Assembly: GCF_029867415.1 (NCBI RefSeq)
Contig: NW_026706184.1
Location: forward strand, 62,001 to 126,000
Length of the DNA: 64,000 nucleotides
Origin: Vicia villosa
Lineage: Eukaryota; Streptophyta; Magnoliopsida; Fabales; Fabaceae
Reading direction: 5' to 3'
A program made the position numbers and the translations under genes. A model generated the notes under the pieces. It saw only the letters and a list, made by a program, of their open reading frames with translations, did no database searches and had not been told where the DNA came from. Shown in pieces: positions 46,449-57,002 of this stretch. Position 1 is the stretch's first letter. Each line of letters opens with the position of its first letter.

Positions 46449-47507
46449 TCAATTTATGCATAAACCCCTTAGAGTGAATGTGATTGCTTTGGAATCAACG
46501 AGGTCTTGAACTTTGTCTTTGAATGGCAGACAGTTCTCGGTTGAATGACCAGGTGCCCCACCATGGTAGTCACACCTGACATTTGGATCAAATCCCAAAG
46601 GATAAGGAAAACAGACAGGATTCAGTTGCTTGGGCTCCACCAAAGAATTCTTGAACAAAGGGGAGAACAATTCACTATAAGACATAGGAACCTTGTCGTA
46701 CACTCTCTTTGGCTTCCCAAATCTCTGTTTTGAGTACCAACTTTGTTCAGTCATCTTGCCTTTCTGATTAGACTGAGGACTAGGCAAAGATGGAGAATCT
46801 TGAACCCATGATGGTGGAGCATTCTTCTGACTTGAGGTAGACCCATGGTAGAAGACAGAGTCAACCTTCTCTTCAACAGTTGGGATCAAATTTCCTTGCA
46901 AATTCAAACCATCAGGGTTGACCATAATCACCTTGGAATCGATGAGCTCTTGGACTTTATACTTCAGTGCCTTACAATTCTCAATGTCATGACTGGGTGC
47001 CCCAGAATGGAACTCACAGTAAGCGTTGGCATCATAATCAAGGGGAAGCTTTTTAGGCATGGTCAAATTGCGTAGCTCGATCAATTGAAGTTCCAGCAAG
47101 CGAGGGAGTAATTGAGCATAAGGTATCGGAATCGGATCGAAAACCGCCTCGAGCATCTTAGGTCTTTGTCCATATACTTGGCCCTTCTGATTCATTTTAG
47201 GAACATGAACTGGTTGACGAGGAATTTTTGCCACTTGAGGTCGAGAAATAACTCCCTGAGGCATCCCTTGAACGGGAAGAGATCCATATGAAGGAAAGAG
47301 ATCAACAACCTCTGTTGTAGCAGGAACAACATCACTTTCCTTTCTCAATACCGTCTTCAGAACTTCCATGACCAGACTCACTTGAGTCTTCAACTGACTA
47401 TTTTCCTCTTTTAGTGCATCCTGATTATGGATCAAGTCTTGCATCTCCAACATAAGATGACCTATTTGTTCCCTCATCTCATCCATTTCCTCACGGAGTT
47501 GTTCCAT
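46449..47507 (-). CDS. Ogre-type gag, reduced, with duplicated C-x2-H-x5-H-x4-C motif
   Basis: Open frame of 352 codons from the ATG at 47507. Residues 1-55 are a Glu- and Leu-rich coiled coil (EMDEMREQIGHLMLEMQDL). A Pro-rich linker follows, then two similar blocks: PYAQLLPRLLE ... YDANAYCEFHSGAPSHDIENC (around 130-180) and YSELFSPLF ... FDPNVRCDYHGGAPGHSTENC (around 270-320). Each ends in KVQELID or KVQDLVD. These blocks are typical of Ogre gag. The usual capsid core between coiled coil and first block is missing, so the protein is about half normal length. It may still bind element RNA or co-assemble with a full gag. No pol follows. Confidence 0.8.
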   Translation of the reverse strand: MEQLREEMDEMREQIGHLMLEMQDLIHNQDALKEENSQLKTQVSLVMEVLKTVLRKESDVVPATTEVVDLFPSYGSLPVQGMPQGVISRPQVAKIPRQPVHVPKMNQKGQVYGQRPKMLEAVFDPIPIPYAQLLPRLLELQLIELRNLTMPKKLPLDYDANAYCEFHSGAPSHDIENCKALKYKVQELIDSKVIMVNPDGLNLQGNLIPTVEEKVDSVFYHGSTSSQKNAPPSWVQDSPSLPSPQSNQKGKMTEQSWYSKQRFGKPKRVYDKVPMSYSELFSPLFKNSLVEPKQLNPVCFPYPLGFDPNVRCDYHGGAPGHSTENCLPFKDKVQDLVDSKAITFTLRGLCIN

Positions 47508-48489
47508 AGTTGATCTCGGAGCTCGAGGCGGTGAGAAGTCAAATCTGTTGTTGATCTTGAAATCTGAATAGAAAGAGTCCCATAAGTCTTTGAAAGAGCC
47601 ATGAAATGCATGATGATATGAATGTATGTTTCATTTATGAGAGATTCTAAAGTCTTTTCATCAACTTTTGTTTCTCTTTTTATTCTATTTTTTTTTTGCA
47701 TATGGTATTTTTTTTCTTTTTTCTTTTCTTTTCCATCTTATCTGTTTTTCTACTTTTTTTGTTTCTTCTTTTTTTTGGAAATAGACTTTAGAATCCCCCA
47801 CAAATGAAGTGGATAAAGTAATGATGTTATGCAATGCAAAAGCATGGGATCAAGGTCCATATAATCCAAGTAACCACTATACAATCCTCTGAATAACTGA
47901 TGTACGTCGGATGTCATGAGATCAAAGGTCCGACACCTTTTTGAATACCAGGAGAACCAATAGTCACCAACAGAATAGAATAGTCACCAACGGTACCTGT
48001 CATGTATATCCCTCCCCACTCACAGGTGAATCTAGGTCAGGGTAGGTCAAAAGGTCCCCACCGTTAACAGTTCTCCTGAAACACCATCATTGTTGCAAAT
48101 ACATGCCAACAATGGTATCTCATTCGAACCTCAACTGGTCGTGGGTCTTATGATCGCAATCAACAGAACCTGGCATTCTGTTGGCGTCATGACTATCCAC
48201 TCTATCCTAGGTATCCTATGTGTCAACTCTGGCCTGGGTATTGGGCCTTTTACCTCACACAAACCCTCCACCTACAAAACAAAGCAGAAAAATATGTGGC
48301 CCCCACGGGGACCCATAATATAGTCCAGATGCATGCGGAAAGTAAACATGACATGCAAGTAGAAAATAAACATGATATGCAAACATATATACAAGATGTA
48401 AAAACAAACAAAGAAACACCCAATAAAAGAAACAAACAAAGGCTAGGATCGATTCACTAGGAATGGACCAGCACAGGTCTATTAACATT
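47508..48489 (-). other. Ogre 2 5' leader, no gene seen
   Basis: Non-coding stretch between primer site and gag, with a T-rich run at 47680-47790. Full Ogre elements carry an extra ORF before gag; I see no such frame here. Confidence 0.55.
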
Positions 48490-48506
48490 CCCCAGCAGAG
48501 TCGCCA
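48490..48506 (-). other. Primer binding site of Ogre-like element 2 (tRNA-Arg type)
   Basis: On the minus strand it reads TGGCGACTCTGCTGGGG, two bases after the 5' LTR. This is the characteristic Ogre primer site. Confidence 0.88.
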
Positions 48507-48508
48507 GC

Positions 48509-51500
48509 TGTCGCTACCGCGAAAAATGGATCAGAGTCGCCACTAATATATTTATCCCAAAAGGGAAAGGAATACCAGGAAACCTAACTCGAATAAGAAC
48601 AAGGTCTTTCGACCAGAGAATCTAGGTACGGGAGTCGGTTACGCAAGGGGAAGGTGCTAGCACCCCTCGCGCCCATCGTACTCGATGGTATCCACCTATG
48701 TCTGTTTCTATCTAAAGAGTGTATATCTAAAACCTAAATGCGGATGCATGCAAAAGAAATACGGGGAAAAGAAGGAATTATTTACAAGTGTGCTCGCTTA
48801 GGCCCCGCGACCCAATGCCTACGTATCCCTTACAAGAAATCAGAGCGACCGTAGTTCGGCTCCATAGTTCCCATTTGTTTTGTGTTTTTTAGTTGAACAG
48901 CGGTTAAGGTCACAATCCACCATACTCGACCTTTGGAGACTTATACGCCTAATTTTGGAAAGGACTTAACTTGTTCTTAGGGAGAAAAGAATCTTGGGTT
49001 TGTCTTTTTTATGTAACTACATGATGAACAAAACCCAATACAAGGCTTCGCACCACTTCATTACTTTGTTTTAATTCGAGCCTTTATTATGTGTTTTAAA
49101 TGTTTTTGGTTGAGTGTTTTTTAAGGGATTTACTTTGCGATTTGAATCTCATAAAAATGTATAATGATCGAGAAGCAGATTAGGGAATGAATCCCACTCA
49201 CTTCTATCCCATTATATAATGTTCAAGAAACAGATTAGGGAATGAATCCCACTCATTTCTATCCCATTAATTAATGTTCGAGAAACAGATTAGGGAATGA
49301 ATCCCACTCATTTCTCTCCCATTAAGTAGTGACCGAGAAACAGATTAGGGAATGAATCCCACTCATTTCTATGCCACTAAGTGAATGAGAAACAGATTAG
49401 GGAATGAATCCCACTCATTTCTCTATCACTTTCTTAATGTGATTCGCATCTTTATTTATTAGTGTTTTAATGTTGAAAAGAAAAAAAAAGAATGAAAAAG
49501 GGAGACTAACCTATTTCTCTAACCTAAGTGTTATCCTAATTCTAATTCTAAAGTTAACATGGTGACTAATTTCTAAAAGGAGGATTAAAATGGTATTAAC
49601 AAAATAGGCCAAAATTATGGCCAAAAACAAGTAACAAAAATCACATGACAATTATACAAAAATGATATGGAAATAGTACAAAAGCAATTCAAGCATTAGT
49701 GCGAAATTAAACTAAAAAATACTACTATTTTTATGAATTTTTGTCAATAAAGGAAATCTAGTTCAAGCCTAAATACACTAAAAATCTATTAATCCTAAAA
49801 CTAGTATTTTCATGCATTTTTTATGGAGAACTCTAAACTAAAATAATCCTAAAATCACCTAATTAAAACTAACAAATTTTATGTTTGATTTTATGCCTTT
49901 ATACTAAATCCTAATTCTAATCGTGCATTTTAAAGCGATTTTCTACGTCTTTTATTACTAAAAAAAAAAGGGAACAAACTATGTAAAAAAAAACCTAAAT
50001 CTAACAATTAACATGTGAGTCAGGGGGTTGAAATCAGAAATGGTGGTGTGAAAAGCAGTGGGGCGCAGGGTCCATCCAGAACTGGCCCAATGGTGATTTT
50101 TGTAACAATTTTGTTAAGCTTTTTGGCCAAGAAACGGTGTAATGGGCCTCCTGGGGTGTAATCAGCATTTCGTACATGGCCCAAGGTTGTTGATCCACAG
50201 ATTGTTTTATCAGATTTTTATTCTCATTCAAAGAAAATTTAATTAAATAAAAATTAAAAAAAAAGGTGAAAAAAGGAAAACGTTGTGACGTTCCAATTCT
50301 TCAGGCCCTCTCTCTATCGCCTCTCCAACTCTCGTTCACTCTATCTCTTAAACCTCACCGGAAATCGCTCCGCCGCGCCGGAGGCGGCGGCGGTCACCCA
50401 AACTCGACAATGAACATACCAAAACAATCGTCTCTACTCTCTCTCTTCCAATTTCCCCTTAGTTTTCCCAGATTCCGCTCGATTCTCTTCAAATCGACCC
50501 TATTCTACAAACCCTAAAACGTTCTAAACCAAAATTAAACGGCAATAGAAGTAAAATTGACCTCGAGAAGTCAGGGGAACGACTCATGGAGCCTTAACCT
50601 TTACTATGGTGAAGAGAAAATCGTCAAACAGATGAAGGAAGAAAGAGACCGAATGTACTAACCTTACGGAGAAACTCGGCGATCGATATAAAAATCCAGA
50701 GAGGAGGTTTTGCGCTCTTGATATACACTGAAGATGCGAAATAAGCGCAGTTTACAAGGGAAGATTCTGATTTCCGGTAATATTTCGTTCCTTGAACTCT
50801 TCGGATGTTTCTTCTTCTTCTTCTTCTTCTCTGAATTTTGTTTTTTTTTTATTTTCGTATCTCTGGTATTCCTGAGACTGAGAGAGATTCGGTTGATTGT
50901 TGCGAGATTGAGAGCGCGAGGATGAGTCTGAGATATGTAAAATTGATGGAAGCTGAGCTCGATTGAATGGAGATTCAAAGGTTGAAACTCCAACAATGGT
51001 GATGATGAGCTTTGGTGAAGGTGAGTGAGAGAGAATAGAGATTAACAGTGGAGCGGGAGAGTAAACTCGAGAGAGATGAGAGAAATTGTAGAGTGATGAG
51101 AGGAGTGATGAATATGATGAATGGTGAATGGTGCGTGTGTTCCCCTGGATTGTGGAGGGAAGTTTGAATTTATAGAGGTCGATGGAAAGTGATTCAGTTA
51201 GATGAGAGGTGAAATCTCAGCCCTAGGATTGAGTGAATTCGGTTAGAGAATGGAAGGTAGAGATTGATTCAGTTAGGGACTGATTGAGTTAGTTAGATTC
51301 TGTTATCTGTTGAAGAGTGGATTAGAGGTTAGTTATAGGAGTTAGTTAGGGAAGTTAAGTTGGTTAGAAGTAGTTATTGAGTACTAGTTAGTTACAGGGT
51401 AGTTCCTTTTCTGTTTTTTTGGTTATGAAAGTTTGTTATAGGTTGGTTATTGATGTTAGAAGTATTGAAACCAGTGAGCTGAGTTGGCCAGTTAGTTACA

Positions 51501-53275
51501 AGGACTGCAAGTACTTTGTGTTTAACTTTATGGTAGTAATGTATTGGCTTGAATGTGATGATATAGGGATGCTTTGAATATGCTTAGGGCTTTTTCTGGT
51601 TTTTTTATTGCACAATTTAGCTTTGCTTTGAAATGAATATGGCTGCTAGTATATGAATATAATGTGGGAATATGTCTGCTGAACTGAACCTGATAATGAT
51701 AGATACAAATGCCAAATTGTGTGCTATTTTTTGTATTGACATGAAGTTGAAATTCAATAGGCAATGCTAGGTTATTTTGGTATGAGCTGGTGAGAATTAG
51801 AAGTGAACATATCTCAGATGAAGGCCTTTGAACTGGTTATAGAAACTGTTTGTGGGATTTTCTGACATGAATTTATTTGGGTAATGTAATGCTGCAGGGC
51901 TGTTTTGGTGTTTGTGTGTGTGAAATCAAGAGTAAATGACAATTGTATGGATTCAAAAATGGACTCCCTTTTTCTCTGCCACTTGAGTTGTTTATTGATT
52001 CTGTTTTAAATTTCTTTTCACAGGGTGAAGTGAATCCCAGCCCTTGAATTGAACAAGTCAGTTACGTGATCGAAGGGCCGAGATCGGATACAAGGTAAAT
52101 GAAAGCCTATTTCTGTTACACAAAATTCTGTTTCTTCCCCTATTTCCATTGCTTGATCTTTTGTTCATGACTGCAGAATTGGTTGGAAAGTTTGGCTCGG
52201 TTCGATGTGAATTTGGAATGGCGTAAATTGATAGAGGGACCGGTTGCCGTTGACTTTGATGCAAGTAGATGCAAGGGCTATGCGGGGTCAGACTGTTCTT
52301 GTGCAGCAGATGGATCATTTGGATGATAGCAGTTTTGATGCAGGCCTTCTTCCATTTACTTATGTAGAATTGGATTGTGTGATCAATATAGCTGGGGCTG
52401 AAGTGAATTTGTATATGTGACTGTTAGAATATGATTTGAAGTATGATGTAGGGACAAACTTTGGCTCATAGAAACTTGGCCTTAGCAATTTAGAATCTAG
52501 GGACATGCCTTGTAATTTTTCTTGTAATGTTCCCCCTGTAATGACTATCCATGCATCTTTTGGAAGTGGGTCCGTGAATGACATTTTCCATTTCCTGTAT
52601 AAACTTTGCTTTTAATGGAATGATATAACTTTGAACAGGAATGAAATTGATTGAACTTGGATGATAGCTCTTGAAATTTTGAATGGATTTTGAATAAGAC
52701 TCGATTGGCGGCTTTGGGTGAAATTATGTATTCATACATGTGGCTTGATGAAACTTGCTCGATATTTGAACGAATCAATGTTAAATTCGTATTTCCTTGA
52801 AAAGAACTGAAAATACTTGCTTGGATGCTCTGAAACCATGCTAGCCTATATGCTAAGAAATCCAACCAAGCATTCAATCCTTTTATGTACTTAGGCCAAA
52901 TCTCGCATAATCTCTACCAGTATTAGTCTTCAAATCAATCTAACTGAACCTTTAATTCAAATGCTCAAATTACCAGCAAGTTGTTTTACAAGAAGCAATT
53001 ACTTTGAGAGAATAGTCCTGTAGCTTAATAAAGAAGGGATCCACAATGCCCATACTTCATAACCTTAATTCCATAGCCCAATACTCAAAGAAGAATCACA
53101 TGAACCAAGCTTGAGTGAAGTAGAAGTCCTAATTTTTAAGATCCTTGATCCCCAGTCAAGTTTAATGATTAATGATGCATGATGCGTTAGATGACCTAAT
53201 GGGAGGTATGTACATGAGATGAGAAGTTTAAGCCAGTTAGAAATAAATTAGGAGGGCAAATTTTGGGGTGCAACA
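48509..53275 (-). repeat. 5' LTR of Ogre-like element 2
   Basis: At 4767 bp it is nearly identical to 36215-40983 and flanked outside by AGTGT. Candidate TATA box at 51166-51174, minisatellite at about 49162-49435, Lys-rich frame at 50664-50996. Confidence 0.93.
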
Positions 53276-53280
53276 AGTGT

Positions 53281-53752
53281 GAGACAGTAGAATTACGACA
53301 GAGCCGCCACGAGGACTCGTAAACCTGTAAGTGTCGTGAACCCAAGTAGAAAGGATCAGTTGGGTGGTGAATTGTATATGGAAACTGGATTTATTGGACG
53401 ACGTAAGTAGAAGGAATATTGGAGTTGTCAGACTTAAGAGGAGTGTTTGACGCAAAGAAGTAATACCCGAACTACCAAGGTGTGGATTGAGACAGCTAGA
53501 ACCCCCAGGATTTTGATTGGACGAAGTGAAAATTTCCTATAAGTCTTCGTAATAGCAAGGGAAATCCAAACAAGATTGAGTAGGAGCCTTGTAAGTGAGA
53601 TTCTCCGAAGGTATTGAGCCAGGAATTAGTAGGATTCAGTACTGATGATGCTGTCAGTGTTGGGTGTGACTGATGAGCTGATAGGACAGAATAACCTTTT
53701 GAAGTGCGGACACAGAAGTCAGACCTTTGTGATTACGCTGGTACGGACAGTG
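53281..53752 (+). other. Leader of gypsy element 3 between nested insertions
   Basis: It continues the leader from 36084-36209 after Ogre element 2. No reading frame with recognisable motifs. Confidence 0.6.
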
Positions 53753-53757
53753 ATTGG

Positions 53758-54995
53758 TGTTAGAACAAGATTTGTTCTTATCAATTATCTTAGTTTTGAT
53801 GATAACAATAATATGAATTTTGCTTAAGATAATATGGTACTCTAATCCAATGCAATTTCCCTTTCAGGAAATATATAAAGAGTACGCATAATTCAGCGCT
53901 CAGAAGTTGTGTCTCAAATGGTTCAGCATGCAACATCAGAACATGGTCTGGCAAGACATCAGAAGATGGTCGAAGCAGAATCAGAACATGGGTCTATGAA
54001 AGCATCAGAAGAACATGAGATCAGAAGCACTGAAGATCAGAAGATGGTATCACGCTCAGAAGCACTTCAAGATCAGAAGATGCTATGCACCAAGCTGTTT
54101 GACTCTGATGATATTCAAACGTCGTATTCACAAACATCAGATCAGAAGGAAGTACACGTGGCAGACTACGCTGACTGACAAAAGGAACGTCAAAGCTACT
54201 AAAGGCTACGTCAGTAGACACAGCGTGAACAAGGCTCGAGGTAGTTGACAAAAGCGTATAACATTAAATGCAAAGCTGTACGGAACACGCAAAGCATTAA
54301 ATGCATTCAACGGTCATCTTCTCAACGCCTATAAATATGAAGTTCTGATGAGAAGCAAGGTTAACGATTTCGCACCAATACAATTCAAATTAACTTGCTG
54401 AAACTCTGTTCAAATCTAAACTCAGAATCTTCATCTTCATCAAAGCTCACTACATTGCTGTTGTAATATTTTAGTGAGATTAAGCTTAAACTGTAAGAGA
54501 AATATCACAGTTGTGATTATCGCTTTTAAGAAGCATTTGTAAACTCTTGAATTGATTACATTAAGTTGTAAGGAACTAGAGTGATCGGTTGATCAGTATA
54601 CTCTAGGAAGTCTTAGCAGTTGGCTGAGCAGGAAGTCTTGGCAGTTGGCTGAGCAGAAAGTCTTAGGAGTGAACTAAGCCTAGAGTGATCGTGTTGATCA
54701 GTAGACTCTAGAAAAAGTCTTAGGAGTGAACTAAGCAGTTGTTCCTGGAGTGATCAGGTTGTGATCAGAAGACTCTGGAAGACTTAGTTGCGGCTAAGTG
54801 GAAAACCATTGTAATCCGTGCGATTAGTGGATTAAATCCTCAGTTGAGGTAAATCATCTCTGCGGGGGTGGACTGGAGTAGCTTCGTTAACAGCGAACCA
54901 GGATAAAAATAATTGTGCAATTTATTTTTATCGCCCAAGATTTTAAAGTCACACTTATTCAATCCCCCCCTTTCTAAGTGTTTTTCTATCCTTCA
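53758..54995 (+). repeat. 5' LTR of the Sirevirus
   Basis: It runs from TGTTAGAACAAG to CTATCCTTCA. It is rich in ATCAGAAG words, has a TATA box CTATAAATA at 54329-54337, and internal repeats of AGTCTTAGCAGTTGGCTGAG type at 54600-54780. Confidence 0.95.
54330..54337 (+). promoter_or_regulatory. TATA box of the Sirevirus 5' LTR
   Basis: TATAAATA lies 572 bases into the LTR, followed by AGAAGCAAGG about 20 bases on, a plausible start of the R region. The 3' LTR has the same box at 62110-62117. Confidence 0.65.
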
Positions 54996-54997
54996 AT

Positions 54998-55009
54998 TGG
55001 CATCAGAGC
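54998..55009 (+). other. Primer binding site of the Sirevirus (tRNA-iMet variant)
   Basis: TGGCATCAGAGC lies two bases after the LTR. It has one mismatch to the common TGGTATCAGAGC. Confidence 0.88.
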
Positions 55010-55082
55010 GCCGGTTCTAAGGTGCAAGCACTTAACCGTGTTTAGAAAAGATTCAGGAAGAGAAAAACGCTTCATTTAAAAG

Positions 55083-57002
55083 ATGGTTGATGAAAGTGAA
55101 AGGACTACACCTACACCTGCATCTACATCTGGCTCTGCTGAGCAATACAACGGTAACAATGGTTATACTAGACCACCGGTATTTGATGGTGAAAACTTTG
55201 AATACTGGAAAGATAAACTGGAAAGTTACTTTCTGGGTCTAGATGGTGATCTATGGGATCTTCTGATGGATGGTTACAAACATCCAGTAAATGCCAGAGG
55301 CGTGAAGCTGTCAAGGCAAGAAATGAATGATGATCAAAAGAAGCTTTTCAGGAATCATCATAAATGTAGAACTGTTTTGCTGAATGCTATCTCTCATGCT
55401 GAGTATGAGAAGATATCTAACAGGGAAACGGCCTATGATATATATGAGTCCTTGAAAATGACTCATGAAGGAAACGCTCAAGTCAAGGAGACCAAAGCTC
55501 TAGCCTTAATCCAGAAGTATGAAGCCTTCAAGATGGAGGATGATGAAGACATTGAAAAGATGTTTTCGAGATTTCAAACTCTGACTGCTGGATTGAGAGT
55601 TCTTGACAAAGGATACACCAAGGCTGATCACGTAAAGAAGATCATCAGAAGCTTACCCAGAAGATGGGGTCCTATGGTGACTGCATTCAAGATTGCGAAG
55701 AATCTGAATGAAGTTTCTCTGGAAGAGCTTATCAGTGCCTTGAGAAGTCATGAGATTGAGCTGGACGCAAATGAGCCTCAAAAGAAAGGTAAGTCTATTG
55801 CATTAAAATCAAATATCAAGAAATGCACTAACGCTTTTCAGGCTAAAGAAGAAGATCCTGAAGAATCAGAATCTGAAGAAGAAGATGAACTGTCCATGAT
55901 TTCCAGAAGGCTAAATCAACTCTGGAAGACCAAGCAAAGGAAGTTCAGAGGCTTCAGAAGTTCAAGGAAATTTGAACGTGGAGAATCTTCTGATGAAAGG
56001 AGATTTGACAAGAAGAAGGTCATGTGCTATGAATGCAATGAGCCTGGACACTACAAGAATGAATGTCCAAATCTTCAGAAGGAAAGTCCCAAGAAAAAGT
56101 TTCATAAGAAGAAAGGTCTTATGGCAACCTGGGATGAGTCAGAAGATGATTCAGAAGATGAGCAGGCCAACTGTGCGCTGATGGCGACAGAAGATGACGG
56201 ATCAGAATCTACATCAGAATCAGATTCTGAAGAGGTATTTTCTGAACTTACTAGAGATGAGTTAGTTTCCGGTCTAACTGAACTTCTGGAACTCAAGTCT
56301 CAGATTAGTCTCAAATACAAAAAGCTGAAAAAGCAATTTGAATTTGAAACAAAAAAGCTTGAGTTGGAGAATTCTGAATTAAAAGAAAAACTTTTAAAAT
56401 TATCCAATGATGTTGGATCTCCTTCTGATTCAGAAAACTCCACTCCCAGTCTAAACCATATTCTGAAAGAATATGATTTAAGTTTCAGGAAGTTCTTATC
56501 TAGAAGTATTGGCAGAAGTCAGCTAGCTTCTATGATATATGCTGTGTCTGGAAACAAAAGAGTCGGCATTGGTTTTGAGGGTGAAACCCCATACAAACTT
56601 GAACCTGTTGATGAAATGAAAATTGCATACAAGCCATTGTATGATCAGTTCAAGTATGGCCACTCACATGATATTAGGCACACTTCACATGCACAAAGTT
56701 TTCACATTACACACACTAAGAAGCATGTGACACAACCTAGGAAATATCATGAAACTCACATTAAGAATTATCATGCTGTTTCTCCTATTGCTTACAATGC
56801 TAAATCCAAGTTCAAACAGAACTTGAGAAAATCTAACAAGAAAGGACCCAAAAAGATGTGGGTACCTAAGGATAAGATTATTCCTATTGCAGATATCCTT
56901 GGCTGCAAGAAGGACAAAGCACAACATGTCATGGTACCTGGACTCTGGATGCTCGCGACACATGACAGGAAGAAGGTCTATGTTCCAAGACCTGGTGCTT
57001 AA
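55083..57002 (+). CDS. Sirevirus gag
   Basis: The ATG at 55083 lies 87 bases after the LTR and is the first in the leader. The capsid region spans about residues 30-250, with PPVFDGENFEYWKDKLESYF, the CRTVLLNAISHAEYEKI block and SLPRRWGPMVTAFKIAKNL (UBN2-type copia gag). One zinc knuckle, CYECNEPGHYKNECP, is at about 313-327. Then come Ser/Glu-rich acidic stretches, a coiled coil at about 385-445 (KYKKLKKQFEFETKKLELEN) and a His-rich basic tail. The last 25 residues or so read the protease region in the wrong frame. Gag forms the particle and binds element RNA. The long C-terminal extension is usual in Sireviruses. Confidence 0.92.
   Translation: MVDESERTTPTPASTSGSAEQYNGNNGYTRPPVFDGENFEYWKDKLESYFLGLDGDLWDLLMDGYKHPVNARGVKLSRQEMNDDQKKLFRNHHKCRTVLLNAISHAEYEKISNRETAYDIYESLKMTHEGNAQVKETKALALIQKYEAFKMEDDEDIEKMFSRFQTLTAGLRVLDKGYTKADHVKKIIRSLPRRWGPMVTAFKIAKNLNEVSLEELISALRSHEIELDANEPQKKGKSIALKSNIKKCTNAFQAKEEDPEESESEEEDELSMISRRLNQLWKTKQRKFRGFRSSRKFERGESSDERRFDKKKVMCYECNEPGHYKNECPNLQKESPKKKFHKKKGLMATWDESEDDSEDEQANCALMATEDDGSESTSESDSEEVFSELTRDELVSGLTELLELKSQISLKYKKLKKQFEFETKKLELENSELKEKLLKLSNDVGSPSDSENSTPSLNHILKEYDLSFRKFLSRSIGRSQLASMIYAVSGNKRVGIGFEGETPYKLEPVDEMKIAYKPLYDQFKYGHSHDIRHTSHAQSFHITHTKKHVTQPRKYHETHIKNYHAVSPIAYNAKSKFKQNLRKSNKKGPKKMWVPKDKIIPIADILGCKKDKAQHVMVPGLWMLATHDRKKVYVPRPGA

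Larger units (their letters stand above)
36215..53275 (-). mobile_element. Ogre-like Ty3/gypsy element 2, large LTRs, reduced gag only
   Basis: LTRs of 4769 and 4767 bp (36215-40983 and 48509-53275) are nearly identical and flanked by AGTGT (36210-36214 and 53276-53280). On the minus strand the primer site TGGCGACTCTGCTGGGG (48490-48506) follows the 5' LTR, and the purine tract AGGGGCAGC precedes the 3' LTR. The internal region is only about 7.5 kb, including a 1.07-kb hAT insertion. It encodes a reduced gag but no protease, reverse transcriptase, RNase H or integrase, so it must be mobilised in trans. Confidence 0.93.

Noticed and set aside
53909..54178. 89-codon frame in the Sirevirus LTR, repeated at 61689-61958
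   Set aside because: It lies upstream of the LTR TATA box in U3 and is built from repeated ATCAGAAG words, so coding is unlikely.
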